Source: Multifurca ochricompacta (lineage: Eukaryota > Basidiomycota > Agaricomycetes > Russulales > Russulaceae). From it: a DNA stretch of 52,617 bases. Below are positions 10,915-22,630 of the stretch, in pieces (the first letter of the stretch is position 1; every line of letters starts with the position of its first letter). The position numbers were made by a program, and so were the translations under genes. The stretch covers positions 1 through 52,617 of the forward strand of contig WTXG01000246.1 in NCBI GenBank assembly GCA_022496185.1, given 5' to 3'. The notes beneath the pieces are model-generated. The model was given only the letters and a program-made list of their open reading frames with translations. It was not told the DNA's origin and ran no database searches.

Positions 10915-12259
10915 ATGTTTTCCCAGTTGATGATCGTTTCTGCTTTGGTTGGGCTCGTGTCTGCGGTGACGCTGGTGTCTCCCGCGGCGCTGAAGCGCCA
11001 GTCCATTACGACAATCTCTCAAGACCAGATCTCGTCCTTTAAGACGTACACTTTCTATGCCGCTGCGGCTCGCTGCGTACCCGAGGTGACGCGGACGTGG
11101 ACCTGTGGAGGTGGGTTCTCTCACTCTATCGAGAGGGTTTTCCCCTTCTGATGTGTATGTGTAATTACGCTGACGCGCTGCTACCTTCCGTCTCCCAGTG
11201 AACTGCCAGGGAAATCCTGACTTTCAGCCTCTCGATGCTGGTGGAGACGGAGCTGGCACACAGTTTTGTACGCCACGTTCAATCCCTCTCTCTCTGCTTG
11301 AACCTTCAAGTTGATTGTGATGGGGGTCTACAGGGTTCGTCGGTTACGATCCCCATCTCGACTCGGCGATTGTGGCGCATCAAAGTACCAATACGTCCCA
11401 GATGTACGTAAGCATTTTTTTTTTCTTGTGATACGAGTGATACGTCCAGGGGCGCTAACGTGTTTAAACGCTTTCTTTCATTTATTTATTTATTTATTCA
11501 GCCTTGCTGACCTCACCGACTTAAACCTGGTGTTCGGGAAACTGAACCAGACACTCTTCCCTGGCGCACCATCCTCAATTAGTGTGCACGATGGATTCGC
11601 CAGGGAGCACGAAAAGTGAGGAACCGTCTGCATTCGTAAAATCTCTCGCTCGCTCGCTTCACTAAACCTGCAAAACCCCCTCCGTTGACAGAACTGCGGA
11701 TCAGGTCCTCTCATCTGTGAAGACAGTGCTCTCCAACAGCAAGACTTCAACTGTGACCGTAGTGGGGCACTCCCTAGGCGCGGCTCTGTCGCTCCTTGAT
11801 AGTGTCTACCTCCGACTACAGCTACCCGCGAGCATTAACGTCAAGGCCGTCGTGTACGGGTTACCTCGCGTTGGCAATCAGGATTGGGCAAACTTCGTCG
11901 ACGCTCAGCTACCCGGTCAGGTGACGCACATCCACAACCTGAAAGATCCTGTCGGAATCGTGCCAGGTAGATTCCTCGGGTACCATCACCCGAACGGCGA
12001 GATCCACATCCAGAGTTCTGGGGATTGGGATCGGTGCCCCGGACAGGACAACCCGTCTGAATTGTGCATCACCGGAGCCGTTTCTAGCATCTTCGCTGGT
12101 AATGAAACTCAGCACGATGGTCCATATGACGGAGTCACCATCAAGTGTTTGGGTGAGTAGTTTATTTTATTTTATTTTAAATGTTTTGCCTGGCGTCCAA
12201 CCAATGTAAAGGCTGACTGATGAGCTTGATCCTGACCCTTTCGCATTATTTTAGCATGA
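10915..12259 (+). CDS. Secreted class 3 (fungal) lipase, paralogue 1
   Basis: Six exons join in frame. Exon 1 gives a signal peptide (MFSQLMIVSALVGLVSA) and a Lys-Arg site before QSITTIS. Later exons read CGVNCQGNPDFQPLDAGG, WFVGYDPHLDSAIVAHQ, LADLTDLNLVFGKLNQTLFP and TVTVVGHSLGAALSLLDSV. The nucleophile Ser sits in GHSLG; the likely triad Asp is in NLKDPVGIVPG and the His in GYHHPNGEIH. The frame reads through a TAG at 12160, but GGTGAGTAG there is a donor. Splicing to the acceptor at 12254 gives a final codon and TGA at 12259, like the short C-terminus of paralogues 2 and 3. About 300 residues, normal for the family. Expected to hydrolyse acylglycerols or related esters outside the cell. 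Confidence 0.9.
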
Positions 12260-12689
12260 TACCCATACCCGAGTGCATACGTACTTGTTATTTATTCACA
12301 TTCGTTTTACTTTCGCTCCTTCGAAACGGCGTACGACAGTTTTTCCATCTTTCGAGTTGGGGGGAGAGGGGGGGGGGGGGGGCAGTGTAATGAGTGACAT
12401 TGTGTTGTACTAATATTCTGACCTTGCCTCCTCCCCCCGTGTGGATGATTATCACCGTTCCCAGCCACCTTCAAACTCCAATGATAGCAGCTTATTGAAA
12501 TCTGAAAACATGTTCCAAACGATTATTCATGTTCAAGCGGCACGATAAGATCCTTGATCTCTGTTCAACCGCAAGGCAGGGGGGGGTCACTTGGAATCTG
12601 GCATCACCCAGGACACATTTAAGCCCCTCCCCCTGCCTAGAATCCCTGTTCAGATGTCTATTTTCTTTCGTTGTGCAACTCCGTGTGCA
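12260..12689. other. 3' flank of lipase 1 with G tract
   Basis: Contains a run of G with few interruptions at about 12358-12382. No gene seen. Confidence 0.45.
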
Positions 12690-13180
12690 GAACCGCAAGG
12701 CAGACTTTTATTTATTCATTAGTACTGTATGATCGTGAGACCGTGTGAGGAGTTCGAAGTGGAGAGAGCTTCCACTTCCAAAGGGTTTGGTCCGTGACGT
12801 CGATAATGTCGAATGAAATGTATCGATGAAGGCCGAAATGCCGTTGGTTGATACGTCGAATACGTCAGATAACTTCGAATACTCTTTGAAGCTTATTAGA
12901 CCGTTTGCTACTTTTTCGGAAGAAAGCACGCTATGAGACGAGGAGGTGTGAGTGAGAATTTGGTCTGAAATTTCATGAACAACAGACTCCTATCCTTTAT
13001 ATCAGTTCAGTATGCGAACGAGCTCAATCCAAGTAGAAATGTAAGTGACAATACCCATCCTTCGATACTACCCTGAGTGTCATTTGACATCCTTTGACGA
13101 TTGACGAATACAGCCTTATAGGGGGCTTGTAGTAGGGTAGCGCCTCAGAGAGTAATTCTTTGAGTTGAAGCTTTAATGTG
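12690..13180 (+). repeat. Dispersed repeat, copy 3 (partial)
   Basis: Partial, more diverged copy. It shares ATGATCGTGAGACCGTGTGA (12728-12747) with reversed copy 1, and ACCGTTTGCTACTTT (12900-12914) plus GCTTGTAGTAGGGTAGCGCC (13125-13144) with copy 2, in the same order. About half the length of the other two. Confidence 0.65.
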
Positions 13181-13704
13181 GTGTGACAAAATTCATAAAC
13201 CTGGTGAATAATGAAACGACAAGTGCCATGAATGGATGATGAAGGGGGATGAAGAGGAGACAAAGGGCGAATGTGGTTGAACAACAAGCCGGATCACATT
13301 TTCATCTTATCAAGCTGTAGCCACTCTAGCCGATCTACCACTTTTGTAATTCATTTGACTCTGTCTTTGACTGCTTCGAGTCATGTCGATGAAACAGCCA
13401 GTATTGTGTATATTATATAACGAGAGCAAAGATTTCAAGACAACCCATCTACTACAACAGCGCGCACCTCATTCTTTCGCATTCAAAAAAAAAAGTACGC
13501 GTAACGATGAATTTCGTGCCCACTGAAAAGACCCAACAAGAATAAATTGGGAGACTTCTTTTTTGATGGAGGCGAACAGGGTCAGGGTCATTGTCGAATA
13601 GCTGGTCCCACACTTTTGAAGCCCCCATAAACCCCAACGAATGAATGAACGAACACGAACACTGCACTGACACGCACCAGGGTCAGGATTTTTTTTTTTT
13701 TACA
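13181..13704. other. Intergenic, 3' flank of P450
   Basis: No gene seen. Two short A/T homopolymers (near 13486 and 13689). The P450 stop lies at the right edge. Confidence 0.45.
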
Positions 13705-16221
13705 TCAATTCAGTGGCTTGACGATGAGACCCATCCATGCGCCGATTCGCCCTTCCGCCATAGGCATCATAATAACGCTTGGTTTGCGATAGATCCGCTC
13801 GGCCTTTTTGTCATTTTCCAAAGGAATCGAAAACTCGAAATCCTTTATCAAAGTCGAAATAATGACCAACATTTCCAAGACACTGTTTTTGGGGGAAAAA
13901 AAAAAAAAGTCAGACAAAAAAAGTGTAACGGCGGGTGCGTGCACCAGGGGGAAATATTAAATGTCCAAAAAGTTTTAGTACTTACGCGAATCGCCAGCCG
14001 ATGCACCCCTGTGGACCACCAGCTGCATGATGACGATTAGAAAAATTGATTGTACATCAACATTTAAATCATGGCTTACAGAAGTTTAATCTGTTGGCAC
14101 AATTCGCACCATAAGAGCCAAATCAGTCAAGGAGGGAGGCGCAAATAGTAGCAAATTGCTTCACAGGTTTCCATAAACTCCAAGCGACGTCTGTTTGACG
14201 TTTTCAAAGTTCAAGAACCGGTCAGGATTCCATTCGCCCGCGTCTTCGCCCCATACCTCTGGCAGACTGTCTCCACCTGATTCAGTGACCCGAACACCAG
14301 ATTGGTTGGGGTTGCAAAGCAAAACTCACCGTTGATATGCATGGACGGCTATGTCAATGATGGTACCTTTCTTTACGGGGATGGACGACACTTGCTGTCC
14401 AGATTTTGTGGTGATTGGGAAAGCAAGAGGGATCGCGTCATCTCGACTTGCTACCCTCCCCAGCATCCATACGATAGGATGTAGGCGCATGGACTCCTAA
14501 GCAAGCAAAGATTTTTTTTATCATAATATCAGATACTGGGTAAATGAAGTGGGTGGCAAAAAAAAAAAAAACACTGCGGAAAAGAACATACCTTGAGAGC
14601 AGCCTGCGTATACGTCATCCCATCCAATTCCGCAGTAGATAGCTCGGCCCCATTATTCCGTCTATATACTACGAGAATCTCCTCACGAATGCGTTCCTGG
14701 GATTCGGGGTGCCGTGCGATCTCCCAGAGGAACCAAGTCAGACTGCTCGCCGTTGTTTCTTGACCGGCGAGTAGGAGAGCCCTGCGTGTAAGGATGCAAA
14801 ACGAGGGGTGAGTCAGCCGGCGCTACTAGTAGACATCTTTTAATCTTACGAGAGTTGGTCGACAATCTCTGGGCCTTTTAATCTATATTTGGGGTCTTCA
14901 GACGCATTTGTTCGAAGAAAGACGCTCATCATATCGTTTCCGTCGCCCTTGGCCACGCTCTTCTGAGCGACATCCCTGGAGAACTCGCGTGCGTAGTCCA
15001 GATACTCACGGAATCGACGGCACTCGCGTGTAGGAAGGTACCGCACAAACCGGAGCAGAAATTCCGGAACGTATCGCCAGGTGGACTTGAAAACGAGATT
15101 AAATGGAGATGGGTATAGCGTAGAATCAATGCTGTCGATGATGGAAAACATTTTTGAGTTACACCAACCAAGTGGAGACAGAGACAGATAAAAAGAAAAA
15201 GAAAAGGAAGGACCCACAATAAGTTCCCGTACATCTTCGATAGCTGCGTCTCTGCGCCGTCAAGGGATCCAAAGTGAAAATCGAAACCAGCTAAGTGCAT
15301 GATCAAAAAATAAAATTACAGTCTTTCGGTCGAAAAAGGTTGAGTCGCCTCACCCTGGCCCATAATGTCGAGCGTCGCACGTGAAACCCATCCAGTCACG
15401 TTAATGAGTGGTGGTGAGCCAGACGGATCGGAGGTAGCCAACTCGTCTTTCCATTTCTGAACGAGCTGTGCGAACCCCCCCATCCCCCGAGAAGTTAGTC
15501 AACTCCGAATTGTAGGTCGGATTTGAAAAAAAAAAGGGACACCTTGGATGCCACGTCTTGGAATATTGGAAGGAACACTTTCAACTGGGAAGCGAAGAAT
15601 GAGGGAGCCAGGATTTTCCGTTGTCGTTCATGGACTTTGCCTGGAATACAACACAAACGCGCGTCAGCCTCCCGCATGTGTGAGGGGGCGCAATCATGAA
15701 AAAAAAAAAAAATAGTAACCATAGGCGCAGCTTAAGGCTTTCCCTGTTACCATCTCCGTCACTTTCACCAGATCTATCTTCTTCGGAAAGTTGTACCCGG
15801 ACGTGTGAAGAATGTATTGCAGCGCTTTTGGGTCGGCTACCATCAGATGGTCCGCCTGTGATGATAGCCACACTCAGCACAGGAAGAATCATCAACCGAT
15901 AGAGGAAGGCACCGCTCACACCTAAGCACCCGCGATGACGCCACGCGCTACCGAATTGGCGCATCCACTTGAATTCGCAATCTCCTACCTCATTTTGATA
16001 AAAGACTTCACCCTCATTTCCTAACTCTCTCTGGTTTACACGGGTAGAGGCTGGAGGGCGCAAACCGTTCGCAAGGACTCACCTATCCAGAAAGAATGCG
16101 ACTTTGGCCCTTGAAGCTGACTTAAGAACGAACCACGACGACGGAAGTGTGCATAAACATAAATCAGGAACACGACGACGACAGCAAGGAGAGCAGGTAG
16201 TGCATCGGATTGAGCGTTCAT
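13705..16221 (-). CDS. Cytochrome P450 monooxygenase
   Basis: Starts at 16221 with an N-terminal membrane anchor (ALPALLAVVVVFLIYVYAHF) followed by a hinge with GPKSHSFWIG. Exons then give NEVGDCEFKWMRQFGSAWR, ADHLMVADPKALQYILHTSG, ERQRKILAPSFFASQLKVFL and AGFDFHFGSLDGAE. Conserved marks are the I-helix AGQETTASSLTW, the K-helix ALKESMRLHP (ExxR), the PERF-like EWNPDRF and the haem loop NFSGGPQGCIGWRF with its Cys ligand. About ten introns; one exon (14080-14090) is only 11 nt and supplies part of the haem loop. The last exon ends at 13705. A complete-looking microsomal P450 of about 520 residues. The basidiomycete P450 set is large, so subfamily and substrate cannot be given. Confidence 0.9.
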
Positions 16222-18416
16222 TGAAGCGCTCTTGAAAAACCTTTTTTTTTTTGAGCGTCGAGCGGCGTACCTTTCGTTTATGCGTATATATATATGTAAA
16301 TGCGGGCATTACCGAATGGAGAAGCTGGCCATTGATGTTCTCATGCTCTCCACAGGAGTCACACATTGTTTCATCCTAATCGAGAAAAAGCGCTCTCATC
16401 GACCTTTTTTTCTCAGCCCAGCACAACAGGGTTGGTGCAAGCCTATTCAGCCGCTAAAGTGCTTTGAATTCAAAAAAAGATGAAAGAGAATAAAGAAAAT
16501 AAAACGAGTCACGTACAGATGGAAGAAAGTAACCAAACGTGAGAGAATCGCGCGCCACAAATATTTGGTGCGCAATAGAGTGGCAATAAGAAGGTAATCC
16601 GAAGCGTCAAGGTCAATAGGAATGAGCCCTTAGCTATGAGCCATGGACAAGTTGTGATTGGAGGATGTCTACGCTGATATAGGCAGAAAGAGAGGCTTCG
16701 AGCAAAAACGTCTTATCGCATTGATGTTCCGTGTTTCGGACTGTCTTCGCAAGTATACAATACCACGCCAATGAGCAAACCGTGTGTGGTAACCCACCGC
16801 AAGGAAGGCAAATGACTCCGTGCTATGGGCGCCACATTTTTCTTTTTTTTTGGAAAACGAGACTTTTCCCTGAGAGCGAAAAAAAAAGCAAAACAGAATA
16901 GAACTGAGGTCATCATCCAAGTCATCGTGTGGGGCAATAAGTAGATGTGTTCAGACCAGCGAGAACCACTATTTGCAAAATAAAAAAAAAAGACCAATTT
17001 GCAAAAAGAAAGTCAATTCAAGTACCAGTAAGCCCTGCTGAATGCAAGGAAGGAGAAGGAGAGAACGTGGGTTACGTTCGTACGGCACCACGTCCTCCCA
17101 TTTAAGCACCGATCCGGAAAAGGTGATGGCTTAGCCGGCTTTACCCGAGAACTAACACGTGACACGCGGCAGTAGGCGAAGGCGAAGCACCGCTGCACCA
17201 TTTGCACAACCTGCACAACACTACCACTAGTGTATCTAACCTCTTCAAGTAGACCACTCGAACACGCCATCCGTCCATCCACGCTACACCACACGATCCG
17301 AGTTTAGCGCTGTCTCTAACTCGGAACTCCAAGGATGGGAGAGGACGAGAAGATGAAGAAGAAGAAGGAGAAGAAGGGGTCGTGAGTGCCCCCCCCCCCC
17401 CCCGGCCGTAGCTGACCGGTATGTATAGTTTCGAAAGCACCGCACCGCACCGCACCGCACCAAGTTGTTGATCCGAGTCACATCATCTTGAACAAAAATG
17501 CCAGAATAGAAAAAAAACACCCACAACTATCCTAGCTGAAAAAACGACGTCTAAAGCTAAAGTTCAACAGGAACCCCCCCCCCCCCCCTGGGGGGGGGGT
17601 GAAGCTGCTGCCAGTTGTGCATCTACAAAAAGAAAAGGGCGCGTAATTTTTTTTTAAGCATCGATTTTCCTGAGGCGAGGGTCAAAAACTGTATAAAGCC
17701 CACCACACACACATCACATCACATCACATCACATCACCTAACTTTTTTTTAGAGTTGTTAATACCCCACACATCATCGATGAGGGCAGTGGCGTTCAATC
17801 ATCAAAGTTCAACCCCCCCCCCCCCCCCGGATCTAGAGTCCTATACAATACGATGTGGTACCAAATTCACGGGGGGACTGGATCCGAATTGGATCACACA
17901 ATCAAACTTCAAAACTTACGGCGACTGGGAAAAAACAAAAAAAAAAAGTTGAGGCGTCCCATTTGACGGCGACATATATATCCACATTTACTTTTCTGAT
18001 TCACTCACTCAAAAACCCACCCATGACGCCGCTAAATACGCCACCAGTGGTAACATTCTAAAGACAAAGCCGCGGTGCAGAAGGATGAGTTGAGGGCCAG
18101 CCCTCGTTTTTATATCTCAGAACCCAGGAAACTTAAACTAATACATCTTCAACTCAACCAAACGTGACACACCCCCAAACAAGGGACGTACACGAAAAAA
18201 AAAAAAAAGCAATAAAAACAAAAAGGAGCGCAAACTGATGGGGCACACGGGGGTGTGTGTCCTGATCAGGGTAAAATTTTTGAAACGATAAGGGTCTGGG
18301 AAAAGAACGTTTATATAGAGCTTGTCACAACACAGTGAGAAGAAGGAAACCCCCCCCTCTCCAGAAGCAAAGAAGTTGTGATTCATGTCCGCGCAGAACG
18401 CAGTATCCCAAAGCGC
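16222..18416. other. Intergenic with extreme C/G homopolymers
   Basis: 2.2 kb with no supported gene. Holds a C run (about 17391-17403) and a C15-T-G10 palindrome (17574-17599). It also has a 16-C run (17813-17828) and short CACAT repeats (17703-17738). The open frames here are short and rich in Phe/Lys from A/T runs. Confidence 0.5.
17574..17599. repeat. C15-T-G10 perfect palindrome
   Basis: A run of 15 C, one T, then 10 G. It can fold into a hairpin of pure G:C pairs, or into G-quadruplex / i-motif structures. Run lengths may be affected by sequencing slippage. Confidence 0.6.
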
Positions 18417-19733
18417 TCAGTCCATAGCAACCAGATACATGCTCTGTATAATCAACGTCAACGTTCAAGTATGTGAGAACGACGCCAGACAAAGGGATGG
18501 GGAGTAGGGGGTTAGAACGCACCACAAGGATAGGTTGCTTGTCCGACGGTTCAGATTGCAATGCGGCAGCGAGGTACACAGATACGTTCGTCACTAGCTG
18601 GAGTGCGTTCTGGTATGTGTCCCAGGCGAATACAGCCTGGACGGAACCGATGGTCGGGTCGGGAAGCTGGACTGAAGGAGGGAGGCATCAAAAGATAAAA
18701 AGAAGAAAAAACCACCCCCGAGCGAGTGAGTTAATATGGGTACGCGAAAATAGAGGATTGGGGAATGGACTCTTGCCTGTTAATTCATGCGTGACATAAT
18801 TGTAAGTCCAGATTTCAGCGCCAGCTGCCAAAAAAAAAGTCGAGAAGGAAGCGTAAGGTCAACCCTCGTTCCGCAAAAAAAAAAAAAAAAAAAGTTGAAC
18901 TGAACATACGGCTCGAATCGACATTCGTGAAGAGGATTTCCCTGTCGAACGCAAAATATATAAAGGTAAGTTCGGTAAAAAAAAAAAAAAAAAAGCATAA
19001 AAAGGCGGACGAACTCAGGAAGGGAAGCACTGATATCATTGGCGTACGGATATTGAGAGCCAAGGAAATATGGCTCTGGGAATAACGCGTTCTATGTGTG
19101 ATGAACAAGCCCAGCCGTTAGAAAGGTCAACCAAGAGATGAACGCAAAAAAAGTACACATACTGTAGCAACGAGAGTGTAATTGGAAACCGAATATATGG
19201 CCTGGAGAAGGGCGGACCTCGGAGCGTTGGGAGGGCTCACGCCAATGATACTGAAAAAAAAAAAAAAAAAAAGAAAAAGGCGAAAAGTGGGTGTGAAAAT
19301 GAATCCCTCCAGATGGCCTAATAACCCATCGCTCGTTTGTAATAACAACACTTACGGGTTTCGAGAGGCAGCATTTTGCATATACCCGAGCATATGAACC
19401 CCCGAAAGATCACGAATCTGCAAGGCCCCAATAACTCTATAACGATGCGCGATAATGGGGTTGTCTCGACTCAGCGTTCATTTCCCAAAAAGAGAGGAGA
19501 TAAGATTTTTTGGGAAACAAGAATTTAATGACTTACAAAGGTGGTTGCCAAATGGATGTACTCGCACGCTTAGCAGTCTCACGTCGCGTGGGGGGAAGTA
19601 GTGGGGCACCACGCCGGAGACGGTCTGCGTTTGTATCACGGAAAAAAGCAGCAGCAGCAGCATGGTGCGGGACGCAAGCGAAGAGAGCTAGTAAAACCAA
19701 AGTTATTACCGCGATGATCCTGTGCATGTGCAT
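18417..19733 (-). CDS. Small secreted protein, tandem family member 1
   Basis: Starts at 19733: signal peptide MHMHRIIAVITLVLLALFA, then FFRDTNADRLRRGAPLLPP and TRRETAKRAST. This is the diverged form of the block shared with the next two genes. Further exons give IRDLSGVHMLGYMQNAASRN, GVSPPNAPRSALLQAIYSVS, EPYFLGSQYPYANDISASLP, AGAEIWTYNYVTHELTG and VQLPDPTIGSVQAVFAWDTY. A final mini-exon encodes about eight residues (SMYLVAMD) and ends at 18417. I recognise the pattern from uncharacterised secreted proteins of agaricomycetes but know no function. The core looks like a beta-rich domain with G-Y and W repeats. Same strand, order and intron layout as members 2 and 3, so a tandem duplication. 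This is the most diverged copy. Confidence 0.75.
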
Positions 19734-20539
19734 GGCAAGGGGATAGATAAGAGGGGGTGATAGTGGGCAGCAGACACTGGGGGGAAAGACATTGAGAGGG
19801 GGAGGGGGAAGCAAAGTATTAAAAGGTATAGGTATTCTCTCGTTCGTTCACGTTGAAAGGTATTATTGAGGGTATTCTCATAGTCGTGAGGAATGTGGCG
19901 TGTTACATGCCGTTTAACTTTGCACTTGAACTTGCCGAAAATGATAAAAGTGACATTGTGATTCACAGACTGTCAATATCATTCCACTTCTCACTGTGTC
20001 GTTGTCGTTGTCGTTAACGTTGCGGCCGGCAAATTAAATGTCAAGCCGAGATAAATACACATACTTTACTTTTGTTTTGATGTGATTGTTGTTGTGATAA
20101 AAAATCCAAATAACGCCAAGCTTTGGGGTTAACGGTCAGAAGTAACCGCAAATATTTGCTTCCTCTCTTACCGTTTGTTTACCGTCTCCCGATTGATTGC
20201 CAAGACAGCCATAAAAATCCACATCACGCGCAAAAAAGGGGTAAAAAATATCAGAACGAGAGTTAGAGGCTTACCGAATTCAAGTTCGATTGATGTAGGG
20301 GACTGGCACTAGTACGTGAATGCCGTAAAGCAGTCACAAAAAAAGAGAGAAAAATAAAACAAATAAAATTTGATTCTATTCTGGTATATGAGTCCGTCCG
20401 ACAAAAAGAAAATAAGAAAAGGTTAGATGTGAGTGTAAGGTGTAGGTGAGAGCGCAGAGAGATAGGAGTGACTTGATAACCTTCCACCAGACCAGGCAAT
20501 TATTCGCCGTGAAGATCTGCGGATCAGATCATTTTAATC
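19734..20539. other. Spacer between secreted-protein genes 1 and 2
   Basis: About 800 bases of AT-rich promoter and 3' flank. Short repeats GTCGTTGTCGTT occur at 19996-20010. No extra gene seen. Confidence 0.45.
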
Positions 20540-21666
20540 TCAGCTGGATAGATGCTTAGTCTAGACAACAAGGTACAGCCGCTGGACCCAAGAAAGATGA
20601 GAACCATAGGAGCAGAAGGGAGGGGGGGAAGGAGACTTACCACTTCTACCCAACCAACATTCACGCTCAAGAATGCCGCAATGTCACCAACAAAGACAAT
20701 CTCGTCCTTGTCGTTATTATAGGCGCAGTGAAGAGGTTTTACACTGCGGTCCACGTTCTCCCATTTGATAAGAAGTTCACCGGTCTCTTCTACAAGTGAC
20801 CAGATACCAGCCTCCGCTACTCATATTTTGTGAGTTAAAACCAATGAGAACATATAAAATATAAACAACAATACCCGCTTCAATACCAATCTGAACGTTC
20901 GCCAATGTGACAAAGCTGAAAAAGAAAAAGGGAATTCAACAACCATGCATTCCTGAATTTTATTTAATATTCATGCTCACGCGGCGGAACCAATACCCAG
21001 GATATCAGCAGTGACAGATGCACCAAGATAATTTCCTCCTCCGAATTGAGGTCCCTGTCAAAGATCATTCATGCATGAATGACAGTGGGATGATGAAACA
21101 AGTCAAAGACAACGGCACCTCGCAAGCTAAGCTCTTCTCAATGGAATTAAAGATCACAGTGAGATCAAGGACGTCATCATTATGATCATCGGCACAGTGG
21201 CAGTTGAGTCCCTTCCTGAGCGTGTGTGCGTGAACAAGATAAGGCAAACGTTGTTCTCAAAAAAAGAAAGTAATACTACGTACGGGCCAGAAGGAGTGTT
21301 CCCAAGGTAGCCAAGGGTCTCTCCAGTATCACAACCACGGGCTTGAACACGGCCCGAGTGACTAAAATCAAAAAGTCCGAAAGAAGTCAGTGAACGGCTT
21401 TACTATATCGGGACCATATGCCGTAAAATAGACATGACAAGGACACAAAAAAAAATTAAAAGTGCAACATACGGGACGGATGTATGACTGTGCGTGGGCG
21501 AGTTGGCGGTATGACGACGAGTCGGTGGGAGCGGAGGAAGACCGCGTGCGAAGCGGAGAGCATTCGTCTCACGTTTCAAAGGAGAAACGCTATGTGCGGA
21601 AGCCGAAGGTACGACGGTGGCAAGGAGAGTGACAACAGCCAAAAGAGCGACAATAAATTTCTGCAT
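20540..21666 (-). CDS. Small secreted protein, tandem family member 2
   Basis: Starts at 21666: signal peptide MQKFIVALLAVVTLLATVVP, then a Lys-Arg site directly before ETNALRFARGLPPLPPTRR. Exons continue SGRVQARGCDTGETLGYLGN, GLNCHCADDHNDDVLDLTVI, GPQFGGGNYLGASVTADIL, FVTLANVQIGIEA and AEAGIWSLVEETGELLIKW. The final short exon (HLSS) reaches a TGA at 20540. The GIWSL..TGEL..W pattern parallels AIWTL..TRAL..W of member 3. The extra Cys/Asp-rich exon (CHCADDHNDD) is specific to this copy. About 230 residues; function unknown. Last-exon choice rests on analogy with the two neighbours. Confidence 0.75.
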
Positions 21667-22630
21667 TTTTGAGGGGACGTGGGAAAGGGATGTGTTCTTC
21701 TTTTCTTCTATGTTAAAAGAAAAAAGCGTTGCGCTGATGTCCAAGTAACTTGGAAGGAGGAGGAGGGAAAAGACTGTGGGGTCGTAAGTTGACAATAGCA
21801 ACTCAACAAACAAAAAGAAGGACTAGAGACTGAGACAAGAAGCGCGAACGAGAAGAAGAACGGAAGTTAGAGGTGATAGAACGAAAGAGAAAATAAAGAG
21901 GAGGAAAAAAAAAAAAAAAAGTTGGGAAGGGAGGGGGTGGGTTTATTTAGTTTTAGTTTCCCCCCTCCTCCGTTCCGTGGGAAGTTGAGGTTCACAGGTT
22001 GAAGGAAGACGCCGACGCTTGAAGGGTTTTTTGAGGTTCTCGACTGGAGTCGGTCGGTAAACGCCTGGCTGTCACGCTAGAGGTTAGCGAATGGGCGGCC
22101 GTCATATTTTAATAATTTCGCTTGCTAGCCAGAGCCAGGAAGAACAAATGCCCCGATTATCATCGGCGGAGCGGGACGATTTGAACGCGATCATAGTTGA
22201 GTTCAAGCTGCTAATCATAATTGATTAAACTAATGTCAATCGACCATCCTACGGGGATAAAGAGCTTGAGAGATCGTTTCTTTCATAGCCTCTGGCCTCC
22301 TGCGACTCTCATGGATGAAAAGCCAACGAGTTGTTTGTTTGTTCGTTTGTTTGTTCATGAAATGTAGGGTTGGCCGAACTTAAACAATGTGAAAAAAAAC
22401 AACGTGATTCCGGCTCTAGATACAGTACAAAGGGGGAAAATGAGTACAGTATCATTGAGTCCGCATTGCGAAAAAGTCTATTTGAAAAGTCTATGAAAAG
22501 AAACGAACCACACGGTCCATGTGGGAATGAGCAGCGCCGTATCTATGGGTGAGTGTGTAATGTATGCGAAATAAGCGTGGTAAGTTAGTACGTTTCGTAA
22601 TTTGCTGCCCAATTCCGACCAATCATACGC
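21667..22630. other. Spacer between secreted-protein genes 2 and 3
   Basis: Promoter side of gene 2 and 3' flank of gene 3. A 17-A run (21905-21921) and GTTT-type repeats (22330-22353). The open frame at 22370-22552 has no support. Confidence 0.45.

Noticed and set aside
12133..12160. TAG at 12160 as the stop of lipase 1
   Set aside because: The sequence is a good donor (GGTGAGT), and splicing to 12254 gives the short C-terminus seen in the other two lipases.
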